From the NCBI GenBank assembly GCA_037447655.1, contig JBBHKE010003196.1, forward strand, positions 1-15,459: a stretch of 15,459 bases of DNA. The letters run 5' to 3'. Below are positions 7,481 through 15,459 of the stretch, in pieces (position 1 is the stretch's first letter; every line of letters starts with the position of its first letter). The position numbers and the translations under genes were made by a program. This stretch comes from Zygnema cylindricum. Its lineage: Eukaryota; Streptophyta; Zygnematophyceae; Zygnematales; Zygnemataceae. The notes below the pieces were generated by a model that saw nothing but the letters and a program-made list of their open reading frames with translations, did not search any database and was not told the DNA's origin.

Positions 7481-7531
7481 TTTTTGTAAATGGTGATGTA
7501 CCTCGACGAGGTACATCACCATTTACAAAAA
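7481..7531. repeat. 51-bp near-perfect palindrome of element C (25-bp arms)
   Basis: 7481-7505 and 7507-7531 are perfect reverse complements around one central A (core TGTACCTCG-A-CGAGGTACA). The centre is 213 bases from the element's right end, the same position as the unrelated palindrome sequence in A1. A flanking hairpin GACACGT (7441-7447) / ACGTGTC (7462-7468) matches A1's second hairpin. Confidence 0.92.
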
Positions 7532-7910
7532 CTTTCGAAGCAAATGCTTCGTGAAAACAAATCCAACGGTCATTGTTACCTCCCAAACCTTTAGAGAATA
7601 TTGGCAAAATTCTCTGTAATGTTGGTCGCGAATAAAAACAAAATAAGCGGTACGGTCTGGTACGGATAAGCGCCGATTTCTGTAAACTAACCCACTTTTA
7701 GTCTGATGGAACGCCACCCATATTCACTACGTCTGTACCAAATAATTAACAGTTTTGGTACCACATTTCGTATATTACACTATTTTAAAAGAATTTGAAA
7801 TTCCAGTAATTAACGCGAATTAAACAGTAGCTATATTAATGTAAAAAAAATAGCGTTATTAATTATATTATAGAATCGAGGGTCAAAATTTGTGGGTGCC
7901 AAGCGTTATT

Positions 7911-7940
7911 AACGCTAATAGCGAATCACAATGTATTTTG
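7911..7940 (-). repeat. Terminal-repeat motif copy (inverted) closing the cluster
   Basis: The reverse complement matches the MITE end at 23 of 30 positions and continues with CAAATTTTGAC (7888-7878 reversed), as found downstream of the MITE left end (4563-4573). It is therefore a genuine family terminus and not just a chance motif. Confidence 0.65.
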
Positions 7941-8944
7941 GTGTTGTGTCATGGGTAAAAACTTATCACGATAAAAATTGAATATCAAACGGTCAAAGGG
8001 CTCGATTTATCGCTCCAAGACCAACATAATTATCGCAATACATTTGGTGGGAGCTTGGTATCCTTACAAAATTATTATGCGGGAAATTGTATTGAAGACC
8101 ACCCCCTCAATAACTTAGGGCGCACCACTCAAAGGGGGGCAGAGGGTTGCTTCTTTTTTTTTAACCCAACATCGCTTCAAGGTATCGCGTTATAAATATA
8201 TCAACATATCCAGCCAATACATTTCGGTTAAATATCATGATGTTAAGCTTCTCCATCTATCAAGTCGATTTATCGATTATCGGGTACCCAAATCTAGATA
8301 CATATCCAAGATAAGAACAGAGGCTTCGATACACAACACTACTAAATAGGGTACGATAAGGCAAAAATAGCAAAATAAAAAAAAGACCAAAATTGCTCCC
8401 ACCTTGTTAAAAGCTTTAAATTTTTAATACCTTCTAATAAAAACAGATTATAAATCGATATTTTAAATGGATTCCTTCTATGACAAACTACATGATGATA
8501 ACAATCCCAAATAATAAAGGTAACCAATACCAAATGTGTCGAGGCACTTCTATATCCCCTAATTAAAAAAAAACCCCATATTTTCTTTTATTGCGATAGG
8601 TGGGTGTAATCTTTCAAGACACATATATAGTACATAAGCGCCATAAACATAATGCCAACAGGATAATAACGCAAAAAAACACTTCATGTCCAGGGCGGAA
8701 ATGCTAAAAGAGAGGTGGGGGTGGAGGGACATAAGGAAAAAAACTAATAGAGAGGGAGGAAAACAACAACGGGAGGTACACATTAAGAGCGGGAGTGAGA
8801 AAAGGGAGAGAGAAAATGGGAGATTATACGGCTTTATGCCACCCTCTTTGTCTCTCCATCTCCCTTTGCATACCCTTGATAATATCCCACATACTTTTCT
8901 AACCCCACTCCCACTTTCTATTTTCCACGCTCTCGTAATTTTTC
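7941..8944. other. AT-rich intergenic stretch, no gene recognised
   Basis: Apart from the purine and pyrimidine tracts near 8700-8930, nothing recognisable is seen. The long minus-strand frame at 8559-8984 is driven by CT-rich low complexity and crosses the LTR border. Confidence 0.5.
8700..8930. repeat. Paired purine (8700-8825) and pyrimidine (8840-8930) tracts
   Basis: GAGAGGTGGGGGTGGAGGG-type words are followed by CTCTTTGTCTCTCC and CCACTCCCAC words. This gives an imperfect inverted repeat like that at 2215-2450. It lies immediately beside the outer edge of the LTR unit. Confidence 0.6.
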
Positions 8945-9659
8945 TGCAATTATGTGTCCTCCATTGGACTACATAATTCAACAAACCTCTAGATAACTTT
9001 TAGCTAGCCCAATTTCAGCCACAACCATTGCCTGCCAAGAGAACAAAGTGACATTCTGGCTACACCCCTGTGCAACCTAGACTCCCCTGAGTCCGTAGCA
9101 AAAAGAATCAGTGAAAACGGCCAACCAGCCGATTAATTATGAGGTGGCAAAGATGCCAATTTATACAAAATTCTCAAAGGGAGAGGTGACTGTTTAAAAA
9201 TATGGTAAGTCGTACTTCCCTCTCACAACCCCTATCTACTACTGAACGACCCAATCACATAACTGTAAAGTACAAAAACGTACTACGACCGATGTCTTTT
9301 TTGTACGACCTGTGTACGACAAGGCCGCTGAGTGGACGCGTGTCAACCTTTCACTCGCCCGTACACTCCCCGGAATTCCTACAACCAAATTTTATCCCTT
9401 CACGTGGCGCCAGGTCATGCCACCTCCTCAAATGCCAAAGTGACCATTGTGGGATCCCGACAGCGATATATGCCGTATGATTAAATTTGACATTGAATGT
9501 TAGCCGTCGAAACAAATGTCTGATTCATTTGTTTCGTGCGAAATGACGTTCGCGCTGAAATATTAACCAGTTTTATGTTCCTTCATTCATAATTTAGTAA
9601 ATTGGTTTGAATACTATATCACAGTTTAAATAGTTATCAAACCCTATATACCTTAACGG

Positions 9660-9737
9660 ACATCTACGACAGACTGGTTAGAGCTGACAGCTACGCCGCG
9701 TTTTGCCGGTCAGAGGTTCGAGTCCTGCCAAACTCAA
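9660..9737 (+). other. tRNA-like module in LTR unit 1
   Basis: A-box-like ACTGGTTAGAGC (9673-9684) and a consensus B box GGTTCGAGTCC (9715-9725) sit at tRNA spacing. The acceptor and T stems do not pair well, so it is a decayed tRNA-like or SINE-head sequence and not a working tRNA gene. It is antisense to the LTR. Confidence 0.55.
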
Positions 9738-9746
9738 CATTTTGTT

Positions 9747-9768
9747 AAGAGTGACTTAAGTCACTCTT
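9747..9768. repeat. 22-bp perfect palindrome in LTR unit 1
   Basis: AAGAGTGACTT (9747-9757) is followed directly by its reverse complement AAGTCACTCTT. In the abutting unit (about 10754-10775) the palindrome is present but imperfect. A second conserved hairpin (AACAAATG / CATTTGTT, 9511-9533) also occurs in both units. Confidence 0.85.
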
Positions 9769-9946
9769 TAGTCTTGCCTAAGAAGCCGAGGCTGCCATGG
9801 CTCCACTACTCTCTCTCCCCTTCAGTGACTAAAACAAGTATGGGGGATAGAGAAAAAAGGTGAAGGCAGACTGCCTGCGCTTTTTCTCTTTTTTTTTCTA
9901 CTAAACTATTCAGACCTAAAAAATAATCTATAAATCTAGTGATTTC

Positions 9947-10953
9947 TGCATTTATTTGTCCTCCTATAGACCACAAAATACTGGAAGCCTCAAGATAGTT
10001 TTTAACTAACCCATTTCAAGCCACAACCGCTGCTTTCGAGGAAGGCAAAATGATAGTTTGACTGCACCTTTGTGCAGCCTGGACTCCCTTAAGTCCCTAA
10101 CAAAAAGAATCAATGAAAACGACCAACTAGCCGATAAGTTACGAGCCGGCAAAAATGCCAATTTATACAAAGCTCTCTTACAGAGAGAGGTGACTACGTA
10201 CCAAAATTTCCTAAGTCCTAAACCTCTCTCACAACCCCTATCTATTAAAGTACGAACCAATTATATAAATGTAAAGTACATAAAGGTACTACGACCGATG
10301 TCCTTTCTATACAGCCGGTGTGCGACAAGGCTACAAAGTGGACGCGTGTCACTTTTCCACTTGTTCGTATATTCTCCAGAATTTCCGCGACCGAATGTCA
10401 TCCTTCCACGCGGCGCCAGGTCATGCCACGTCCATAAAAGCCAAAGTGACCATTTCGCGATCTCGAGGATGATGTGCGTTGTCGGATTAAATACGATATC
10501 AAATGTTGTACATTTGAAACAAATGTCCTATTCATTCGTTTCGTGCGAAATGACGTTCGCACTAAACCTTAACAAGTTCTTTGTTCATTTGTCCATATTT
10601 CAGTTAAATGGTTTCAGTATTATGCAATAGGTTAAATACTTATCAAACCCTATATCTCCTAACGGACTTCTACGACAAACTGGTTAGAGCTAACGGCTAC
10701 GCCGCGCTCTGCCGGTCGGGGGTTCGAGTCCTGTTGGACTCAACCTTTTGTTGAGAGTGATTTAAGTCACTCTTTAGTCCTTCCTATGGAGCTGAGGCAG
10801 CCATGGCTCCATCGCTCTCTCTCTCTTTCAGTGACTACAATAAGTATGGGGGGAAGGGAGAAGAGATGGAGGCAGGATGCCTGCATTTTCTTTATCTGTT
10901 TTTCCGCTAATTATTTTTGACCTAGAAAATACCAAAAACTACTTATTTCAACA
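9947..10953 (-). mobile_element. 3' LTR of the Ty1/copia element (1007 bp)
   Basis: On the minus strand it begins TGTTGAAATAAG directly after polypurine tract AAGAGGAG and ends ..AAATGCA, giving TG...CA termini. A plus-strand open frame of 190 codons crosses it (10058-10630) but is antisense to the element. The same stretch in the abutting unit has stops and mostly replacement changes, so it is not treated as a gene. Confidence 0.85.
10668..10745 (+). other. tRNA-like module in LTR unit 2
   Basis: This is the counterpart of the module in unit 1: A-box-like ACTGGTTAGAGC (10679-10690) and B box GGTTCGAGTCC (10721-10731), with CGGC/GCCG able to pair between them. The boxes are better conserved than the surrounding LTR in both copies. 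No clean cloverleaf forms. Confidence 0.55.
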
Positions 10954-10961
10954 CTCCTCTT
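10954..10961 (-). other. Polypurine tract of the copia element
   Basis: The minus strand reads AAGAGGAG immediately before the LTR start TGTTG. This is the usual primer site for plus-strand synthesis. Its adjacency to TG fixes the LTR boundary. Confidence 0.8.
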
Positions 10962-10966
10962 ATTTT

Positions 10967-11607
10967 CTAGTCTAATTTTAACTTTTTTTTTAATCCACAT
11001 TTTTCCCTACAATATTTTAACTTTGGAGAGGGCACAGGTTTGGTCATCATGTCAGCCACCATTTCTTCATCAGATTTATGCACAAGATTTACAATTTTAT
11101 TTTCAACTTTTTCCCTCACGAAGCTCAACCTTATGTTCATATGTTTAGCCTTGAAATGATGTTTTGGATTGGCTGCAATGGCAATGGCAGACTTATTATC
11201 ACAAAAAACTTCATGCACTCCCTCTTTCATATATTCCCCAATTTTTGCAACAAGGATTTGACCCACATGAACTCTTTCACAGCCGAACAAGAGGCCATAT
11301 ACTCAGCCTCCATAGTACACTCAGCAACCACCTTCTATTGCTTACTGCTCTAACAACAAGCACCTTCCCCCAAATACAACACATACCCCAAAGTGCATCT
11401 TCTCATAGGTGCATCCCCATAACTGGCATCACTCCAAGTAGTGATATCAGTGTGCTCCCCTCCCAAATGTAACCATATCTCTCTAGTTCCTACCACATAT
11501 CTCATGACTCTTTTGGCTGCCTCCCAATCTCTCTTCCTAGGATAATTTTTACTCCTACTGAGGACTCCTAGTGCTGCCGCTTTATCTTGCCTTGCACAGT
11601 TTTTAAA
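10967..11607 (-). pseudogene. rh: Copia RNase H and C-terminus, broken
   Basis: RNase H removes RNA template during cDNA synthesis. Recognisable blocks on the minus strand are WSDASYGDAP (about 11440-11411), GYVLYLGEGACC followed by a TAG at a usual Trp position (about 11347), AECTMEAEYMA (about 11320-11288), FCDNKSAIAIAANPKHHFKAKH (11203 downwards, two blocks) and ADMMTKPVPSPK (11056 downwards). A frameshift lies between EAEYMA.. and DNKSA. The frame ends at 10967, just before the polypurine tract. Confidence 0.88.
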
Positions 11608-12708
11608 TTAGATCAAACTTCCTACGACCTGTCTATAAGGGATAGACTTCATAAACTCTCCCTCCTGTGGACTCATCTGATCATCTAAGATCATCATTCC
11701 TCCTTCTACACTCCCATCACTTACTTTTTTCAAATCCATGGGAGTGGTACAACTGTTAGCCTTTTCCATTTGGAATTTTTCAGGAATATTACCTATTGTT
11801 TCTTTGTGAGTAAGTCTGATAATCATTTCCCCCCTATATCTCTCCATTTGGATCCCCAAAATATATTTTGCCTCGCCTTAATCCTTCATATCAAATCTGC
11901 CCCTTAGATATTTCTTTAGCCTATTGATCTTCTCGAAAGACTTAGGCAATACAAGCAAATCATCCACATAAACTGCAATAAAAAAAACACCATTCTCATG
12001 TTCAAACATATAGATAGAATGGTCAAAGTTGATCCAGATATATCCCAGAACGGTGAGAAACTCATCTAGTTTTTTATTCCACTGTCGGGGAGCCTGCATC
12101 AGTCCATATAAGGACTTTTTGAGCCTGCAGATTTTGCTTTCTTCTCCTGCCTCCACGAAGCCCTCCGGTTGCCTGATGAAAATTTCTTCTTCTAACTCAC
12201 CATTAAGAAAAAGCAGTCTTAATGTCTATCTGGTGTATTTCCATGTCTTCTACTGCTGCCAAACTGAGGAGAATCCTTACTGATGGAACCGAACAATCAC
12301 ACCAAAGGTCTCCTCAAAGTCAATCCTTTCCTTTAGGGTAAACCCTTTTGCTACCAATCGAGCCTTATATCTCTGAATGGTATTATCTAGGTTCTGTTTT
12401 AGTTTAAATACCCATTTACACCCAATAGGTTTTTTGTCTAGGGGGCAATCCGCTAGTTCCCAAGTATTTGCTTCCATGATACAAGCCATCTTATCATTTA
12501 TGGCTCTAATCCATCTTTCTTTCTCTGGACTATTCAGTGCCTCCAAGTAAGACTGAGGCTCATCTGGGTGAGATAGCTTAGTTACCTTATGCACGGCCTT
12601 ATTTTCCTGTATCCTTTTGCTGCTCCTCCTTCCTCCCTCAAACTCCGAAGCTGGAATAGATGGAAGTCTTGGATTTCTTCTCACTGTCTCATCGGTTGCC
12701 TTGTCCAT
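11608..12708 (-). pseudogene. rt: Copia reverse transcriptase, broken
   Basis: This polymerase copies element RNA into DNA. It opens with the copia block KKPIGCKWVFKLK and YKARLVAKGF. The 12157-12276 stretch is frameshifted around the QIDIKTAF block, with one extra T after it. LYGLMQAPRQWNKKLD and the catalytic YVDD (11970-11959) follow intact. A TAA (11877-11875) splits MKD from GEAKYILGI. The frame then runs through PYRQVVGSLI to a TAA near 11605. The frame is offset from that of gag-integrase, so at least one net frameshift lies between 12741 and 12708. Confidence 0.9.
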
Positions 12709-12740
12709 GGAAGCCGGTTCTTGTTCGCTTCTTTTATCTC

Positions 12741-13763
12741 CTAGAAGTCCATATGAGTATGTGATGTTTCCTGTGAGTCTCTTGCATCTTGGATCTCGTG
12801 TGAATTTGCAATCACGGTTTCACTCATGTCCTTTTCAGGAACGACCGAGTTCTCCTCACTTTCGGACTCAAATCTAATTCTTATCTTCTTTGTATATTTG
12901 AAGGGGTCAAATGACTTCCCTTCATCCATGACAACTATGTGTTTGACCATAATGTAATCTTTCTTTGTTAAGTCATAGACTCTATATCCCTTAACATCCT
13001 CATCATATCCCACAAAGTATCCAAGTTTTCCCTTAGCATCTAGTTTCCAGTTTTTCCTATCCGTGTCAAGACTGTAAACTAGGCTACAGAATACTTTAAG
13101 GTGTGAGAAATCTGGTTTCCTCCCAACCCATCTCTCATAAGGTGCCACTCCCTTTACAGCTGAGGTAAGGACTCTATTCTTAATGTAGTTGGCACAGTTC
13201 ATTGCTTCTACCCAAAATCTCTTTCCTATATTCTTTTCGGCAAACATACTGCATGCACTATCTCCAAGTGTTCGATTCAACCTCTCAGCTACCCCATTTT
13301 GTTCCCAGTTGTATGGTACAGTTTTCCGGTGCTGCACCCCCTCATCTCTCAGATATTCCTGAAACTGGTTAGAGGTATATTCCCCCCCATTATCACTCCT
13401 TATCATCTTTATGGGGGTTTCATGCAACTTCTCACTTCAAGCTTTATACTCTATGAAGTAAGTTGATGCTTCAGACTTTGTTTTCAGAAAGTAGACTCTA
13501 GAGTACCTAGACCAGTCATCGATTATTGTCATCATAAACCTCTTTCCTCCAACCGAAGGTACTTTTGCAAGTCCCCAAATATCTGTGTGGACCGAATCTA
13601 ACACTTTCTCACCTCTATATGTGGCGGCTTTGGGAAAGGGAAGTGTGTGAGCCTTACCTTGAGCACAACGACTAGAATCATCCATCATTTCATTATCCCC
13701 AAACTAAATGCCTTCTACTACCCCCAAGCATTTTCATTTCCCTCAACGTATCAAATGCACATG
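12741..13763 (-). pseudogene. int: Copia integrase (DD35E), broken
   Basis: Integrase inserts the element cDNA into the host chromosome. After the WHKR stop, 13690-13763 has at least two frameshifts and stops across the HHCC zinc-binding segment, and the first Cys of its CxxC appears as Ser (SSRC). The catalytic core is well preserved: VHTDIWG (Asp at 13583-13581), MIRSDNGGEY (Asp at 13394-13392) and QNGVAERLNRT (Glu at 13286-13284), spaced as DD35E. A TGA at 13436-13434 interrupts the core where many relatives have Trp. The C-terminal part retains KFWVEA-like and GYFVGY blocks and a Ser/Glu-rich tail. Confidence 0.88.
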
Positions 13764-13766
13764 TCC

Positions 13767-14399
13767 CTACCGCTTATGCCAAATCATCACCTTAGGAACA
13801 CCAACATAGTACGCATTCTTCTTTTCAATACTCAGGTTAAGCCTAAACATTCCTTGGCTACACTTATCTGCCGTGAAGTAAACTTCATCCCCATACTTAG
13901 CTGTGAAGACTCCCTTTCTGGTGAAAGTATCAAACTCTTTGTCATCTAACACAGACGTAGAGACAAGATTTTTACTCAGCTGAGGAATGTAGAGTTCATC
14001 TGAGAATGTAAGTATAGAAGTCTTACCCTCCACTAAGACTTTAAGATCTACTGACCTCACTAGATTTGTAATAACCACTCTCCCATCCCCATACTCTATC
14101 TCTTCAGTATGGATCTTTATTAGCTTAGTGAAGAGTTCCTTATCACGACACATATACATGGATGCACCTGAGTCGATGATCCATCCTCCTTGTAGAGCTT
14201 CCCGAATTTCTCCAAGGGCACACTTTTGTCTCCGATGGATCTCTTTCTCCTCCAAACTCTCGTCAAGAAGAAGCTCCTTATCCTCGTAATAATACTCATC
14301 CTCGGTTTCTCCTGTCACTTTTGTAACGACAAGTGCCTTTTTCTTCCCTCCAGAAGAACCCCCTCCACGGTTCTCTTGAAGCCTCAGCTCCGACAGCTT
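13767..14399 (-). pseudogene. pr: Copia protease and start of the integrase region
   Basis: This aspartic protease cleaves the polyprotein. GGWIIDSGASMYMCRDKELF carries the catalytic DSGA (Asp codon at 14174-14172). A typical copia continuation follows: DELYIPQLSKNLVSTS, then GMFRLNL and IWHKR, the pre-integrase segment. The frame is continuous with gag upstream and ends at a TAG (13766-13764) directly after WHKR, inside the integrase zinc-binding motif. The linker between gag and protease is acidic (EDEYYYEDKELLLDE). It is slightly decayed but clearly recognisable. Confidence 0.85.
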
Positions 14400-14402
14400 G
14401 AC

Positions 14403-15233
14403 TCAATCTGCGATGAAGGGTCCTGGCTTTTTGCAAAAATGACAAAGACCCTTTGGGGGCCTCGGTCCTCCAAAATGACCTCTTTCCCCTTTGTACGGTT
14501 TCTTCGGGTCCTTTCCCCATCGGTCCCCTCCTGCTACTAGAGCTTGAATGCTCTTTCCTCCTCTCCTAATCTCAATTTTTTTTTCCAGCACAAGTATCAT
14601 CTTGACCACTGTGTTCCATTTCCATAAACTACCAGGCATTTCCTGTACTCGGTACACTATGTTCTCGTACTCATCTGGTAACTTCATGATAAGGGTGTTA
14701 ACTTTCATTTTCATTGTACTTGTCCACCCGGCACTTTCCATCTCCATATGCAAACTAGAAAGATCGTTACAGTAATCTAACATCTTTCCTCCTTTGTAAA
14801 TGTAACTCACTAGCTTTTGCTCAGCCAACTGGAGCTCCTGAATAGTTCCAGCTCTATAAATTTCCATCAAACTCACCCACAACTCCTCGACCTTGTATAT
14901 GTGAAGATGAGGGGTGGCTAAAGCTTGAGTGAGGTGCCTCAGAATGAAGTTCTTGGCAGCCATGTTTAAATCCTCCCACATTTGAGTATAGTTCTTTGCC
15001 GTCTTCACGGTCGCCGCTCTCGGTACAGTCGCAATAGGAGTAAGGGTTGTCTCCTTCCCTTTCCCCTTTTTAGACACACAATTTTCCCCATCATCTGCCT
15101 CCTTCGCTGAGGCAGCCGATGCTGCAGGAAACCTTACTCCTCCAAATTTTGGTGGAGTTCCCGAAGGTGGACATTTCACTTGTCCACTGACGATACCCTA
15201 GTATCGTTTTTCGCACAAAGCTCCCATCATCAT
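14403..15233 (-). pseudogene. gag: Copia gag (capsid/nucleocapsid), broken
   Basis: Gag forms the particle that packages the element RNA. Three consecutive ATGs (15233, 15230, 15227) open the frame about 50 bases after the primer-binding site. A TAG follows twelve codons in (15200-15198), after which the frame stays open to 14403. The middle contains the copia-type gag block (MWEDLNMAAKNFI, then ELWVSLMEIYR, LAEQKLVSYIYKGG and IMKLPDEYENIVYRV). A basic stretch and a zinc knuckle CHFCKKPGPFIAD (14444-14406) follow. In the knuckle the expected His is Pro, and the final Cys position is a TGA (14402-14400). Downstream the same frame continues into protease, as expected for a single polyprotein. 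Confidence 0.85.
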
Positions 15234-15284
15234 GGCTTCCCAATAGATGAACGTAGATCCATTGAAGGTGGGCACCCTAGAGGG

Positions 15285-15297
15285 TGGGCCCATAACC
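15285..15297 (-). other. Primer-binding site matching the anticodon arm of initiator tRNA-Met
   Basis: The minus strand reads GGTTATGGGCCCA directly after the LTR end TTGCA (15298). This is complementary to the anticodon stem-loop of eukaryotic initiator tRNA-Met (GGGCCCATAACC), the half-tRNA priming known from Drosophila copia. Most plant copia elements instead use the tRNA 3' end (TGGTATCAGAGC). Confidence 0.8.
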
Positions 15298-15338
15298 TGC
15301 AATTGTGTGTCCTCCATTGGACCACAGAATACTGTCAT
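15298..15338 (-). mobile_element. Surviving 3' tail of the 5' LTR
   Basis: Plus-strand TGCAATTGTGTGTCCTCC and the following GGACCACAGAAT match the 3' ends of both downstream LTR units. By eye it differs from unit 8945 at about 3 of 33 positions but from the nearer 3' LTR (9947) at about 7 of 33. Similarity stops near 15338. Confidence 0.75.
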
Positions 15339-15459
15339 GCCGCATGTCGTCGGACATTTTAGTTGTTTATATTTAGGCGTTAAGACCGGCAGCCGCTACA
15401 CTAATTTGTATTTGGGTATTATTGGGTTTTGCAGGACCGTACGACGTGTACCGTACGAC
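15339..15459. other. Unassigned sequence where the rest of the 5' LTR is expected
   Basis: This does not align to either LTR unit beyond chance words. It ends with a doubled ACCGTACGAC (15435 and 15450). It could be an insertion or deletion junction in the 5' LTR, or unrelated flank. Confidence 0.4.

Larger units (their letters stand above)
6983..7719 (-). mobile_element. DNA element C (737 bp), same family as A1 in inverted orientation
   Basis: The left end is GGGTAGCGTTCCATCTGG; the right end, reverse-complemented, is GGGTGGCGTTCCATCAGAC. Flanks are TTA (6980-6982) and ATA (7720-7722), so a 3-bp duplication would need one change. The right half is collinear with A1's left half: a TTACAGAAATC segment, GTACCGC.TATTTTGTTTTTA, the central palindrome at equal distance from the end, a GACACG hairpin, ACCAACGAAAA, and CGTCAC.CTATTT repeats. 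The left end matches A1's right end. The internal frame has a stop and a frameshift. Confidence 0.72.
5242..7940. mobile_element. Possible outer DNA element (terminal motif at 5242-5266 and 7911-7940) hosting the nested insertions
   Basis: GTACACCGTGAATCGCTATTA at 5246-5266 faces its inverted counterpart at 7911-7940. The latter matches the MITE end at 23 of 30 positions by eye, and both include CGCTATTA. Subtracting the two inner insertion events leaves about 520 bp. The interior is AT-rich and non-coding. That these two ends belong to one element is an inference. They could be unrelated copies of the same terminus. Confidence 0.4.
8945..9946 (-). mobile_element. Second LTR unit (about 1 kb) abutting the 3' LTR
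   Basis: This is collinear over its whole length with 9947-10953, at roughly 75% identity in the stretches compared by eye. Shared marks include GTGTCCTCC near its 3' end, GCCACAACC, AAAAAGAATCA, TGCCAATTTATACAAA, ACGCGTGTCA, GGCGCCAGGTCATGCCAC, TTCGTGCGAAATGACGTTCG, the tRNA-like module and GCCATGGCTCC. On the minus strand it starts TGCAGAAAT (sharing TGCA at 9947-9950 with the next unit) and ends ..AATTGCA. No internal region separates the two units. Confidence 0.8.
9947..15459 (-). mobile_element. Decayed Ty1/copia LTR retrotransposon (5' LTR mostly missing or off the window)
   Basis: The order on the minus strand is 5' LTR tail (15338-15298), primer-binding site, gag, protease, integrase, reverse transcriptase, RNase H, polypurine tract, 3' LTR. 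Integrase before reverse transcriptase is the Ty1/copia order. The internal region is about 4.3 kb, normal for the group. Gag, protease and the main integrase blocks share one frame as a single polyprotein; the reverse transcriptase part is offset by a later frameshift. At least eight in-frame stops and several frameshifts make it inactive. Confidence 0.92.

Noticed and set aside
8559-8984. 141-codon minus-strand ORF
   Set aside because: Dominated by CT/GA low complexity, crosses the LTR boundary and has no family motif.
10058-10630. 190-codon plus-strand ORF in the 3' LTR
   Set aside because: Antisense to the element. The collinear stretch in the neighbouring LTR unit has stops, and most differences change amino acids, so there is no sign of coding selection.
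9660-10745. Functional tRNA genes
   Set aside because: Good A and B boxes, but acceptor and T stems do not pair and the anticodon arm is irregular. Kept only as tRNA-like modules.

Overview
The window comes from a eukaryotic nuclear genome. The minus strand of 872-3516 holds the 5' part of a spliced NADP-dependent malic enzyme gene. Its exons resemble the plant/algal type ([33 protein letters not shown]) more than the animal type, so a land plant, alga or relative is most likely. The species cannot be named. The rest is intron, low-complexity DNA and mobile elements; there is no bacterial-style gene organisation.

Layout. 1-3516: malic enzyme exons 4 to 1 (minus strand) in AT-rich introns full of short repeats. 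Several of these repeats are degenerate copies of the exon ends and splice sites next to them. 3517-4479: CT-rich leader/upstream region (sense strand) and an unassigned stretch with one promoter-like cluster facing right. 4480-7940: a nest of DNA elements. A 213-bp MITE has 30-bp perfect inverted repeats, and the same terminal motif recurs at 4480, 5242 and 7911. Inside the last pair lie three members of a second family of about 0.7 kb with GGG...TTCCATY ends. One is inserted within another, with TCA duplicated at its edges, inside a copy flanked by TTA. These share subterminal hairpins and a decayed reading frame that I cannot assign. 7941-8944: AT-rich, no gene. 8945-15338: a decayed Ty1/copia retrotransposon on the minus strand. 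It has two LTR units of about 1 kb directly abutting (8945-9946 and 9947-10953), a polypurine tract, RNase H, reverse transcriptase, integrase, protease and gag remnants, a primer-binding site matching the anticodon arm of initiator tRNA-Met, and only the last 40 bp or so of a recognisable 5' LTR. 15339-15459: unassigned.

Only the malic enzyme looks functional. It should make NADPH and CO2 from malate, probably in the cytosol because no transit peptide is evident. All transposon reading frames are broken by stops and frameshifts. The best leads are the nested DNA-element family with position-conserved but sequence-different hairpins, the exon-end repeats in the malic enzyme introns, and the tandem LTR arrangement with an antisense tRNA-like module.
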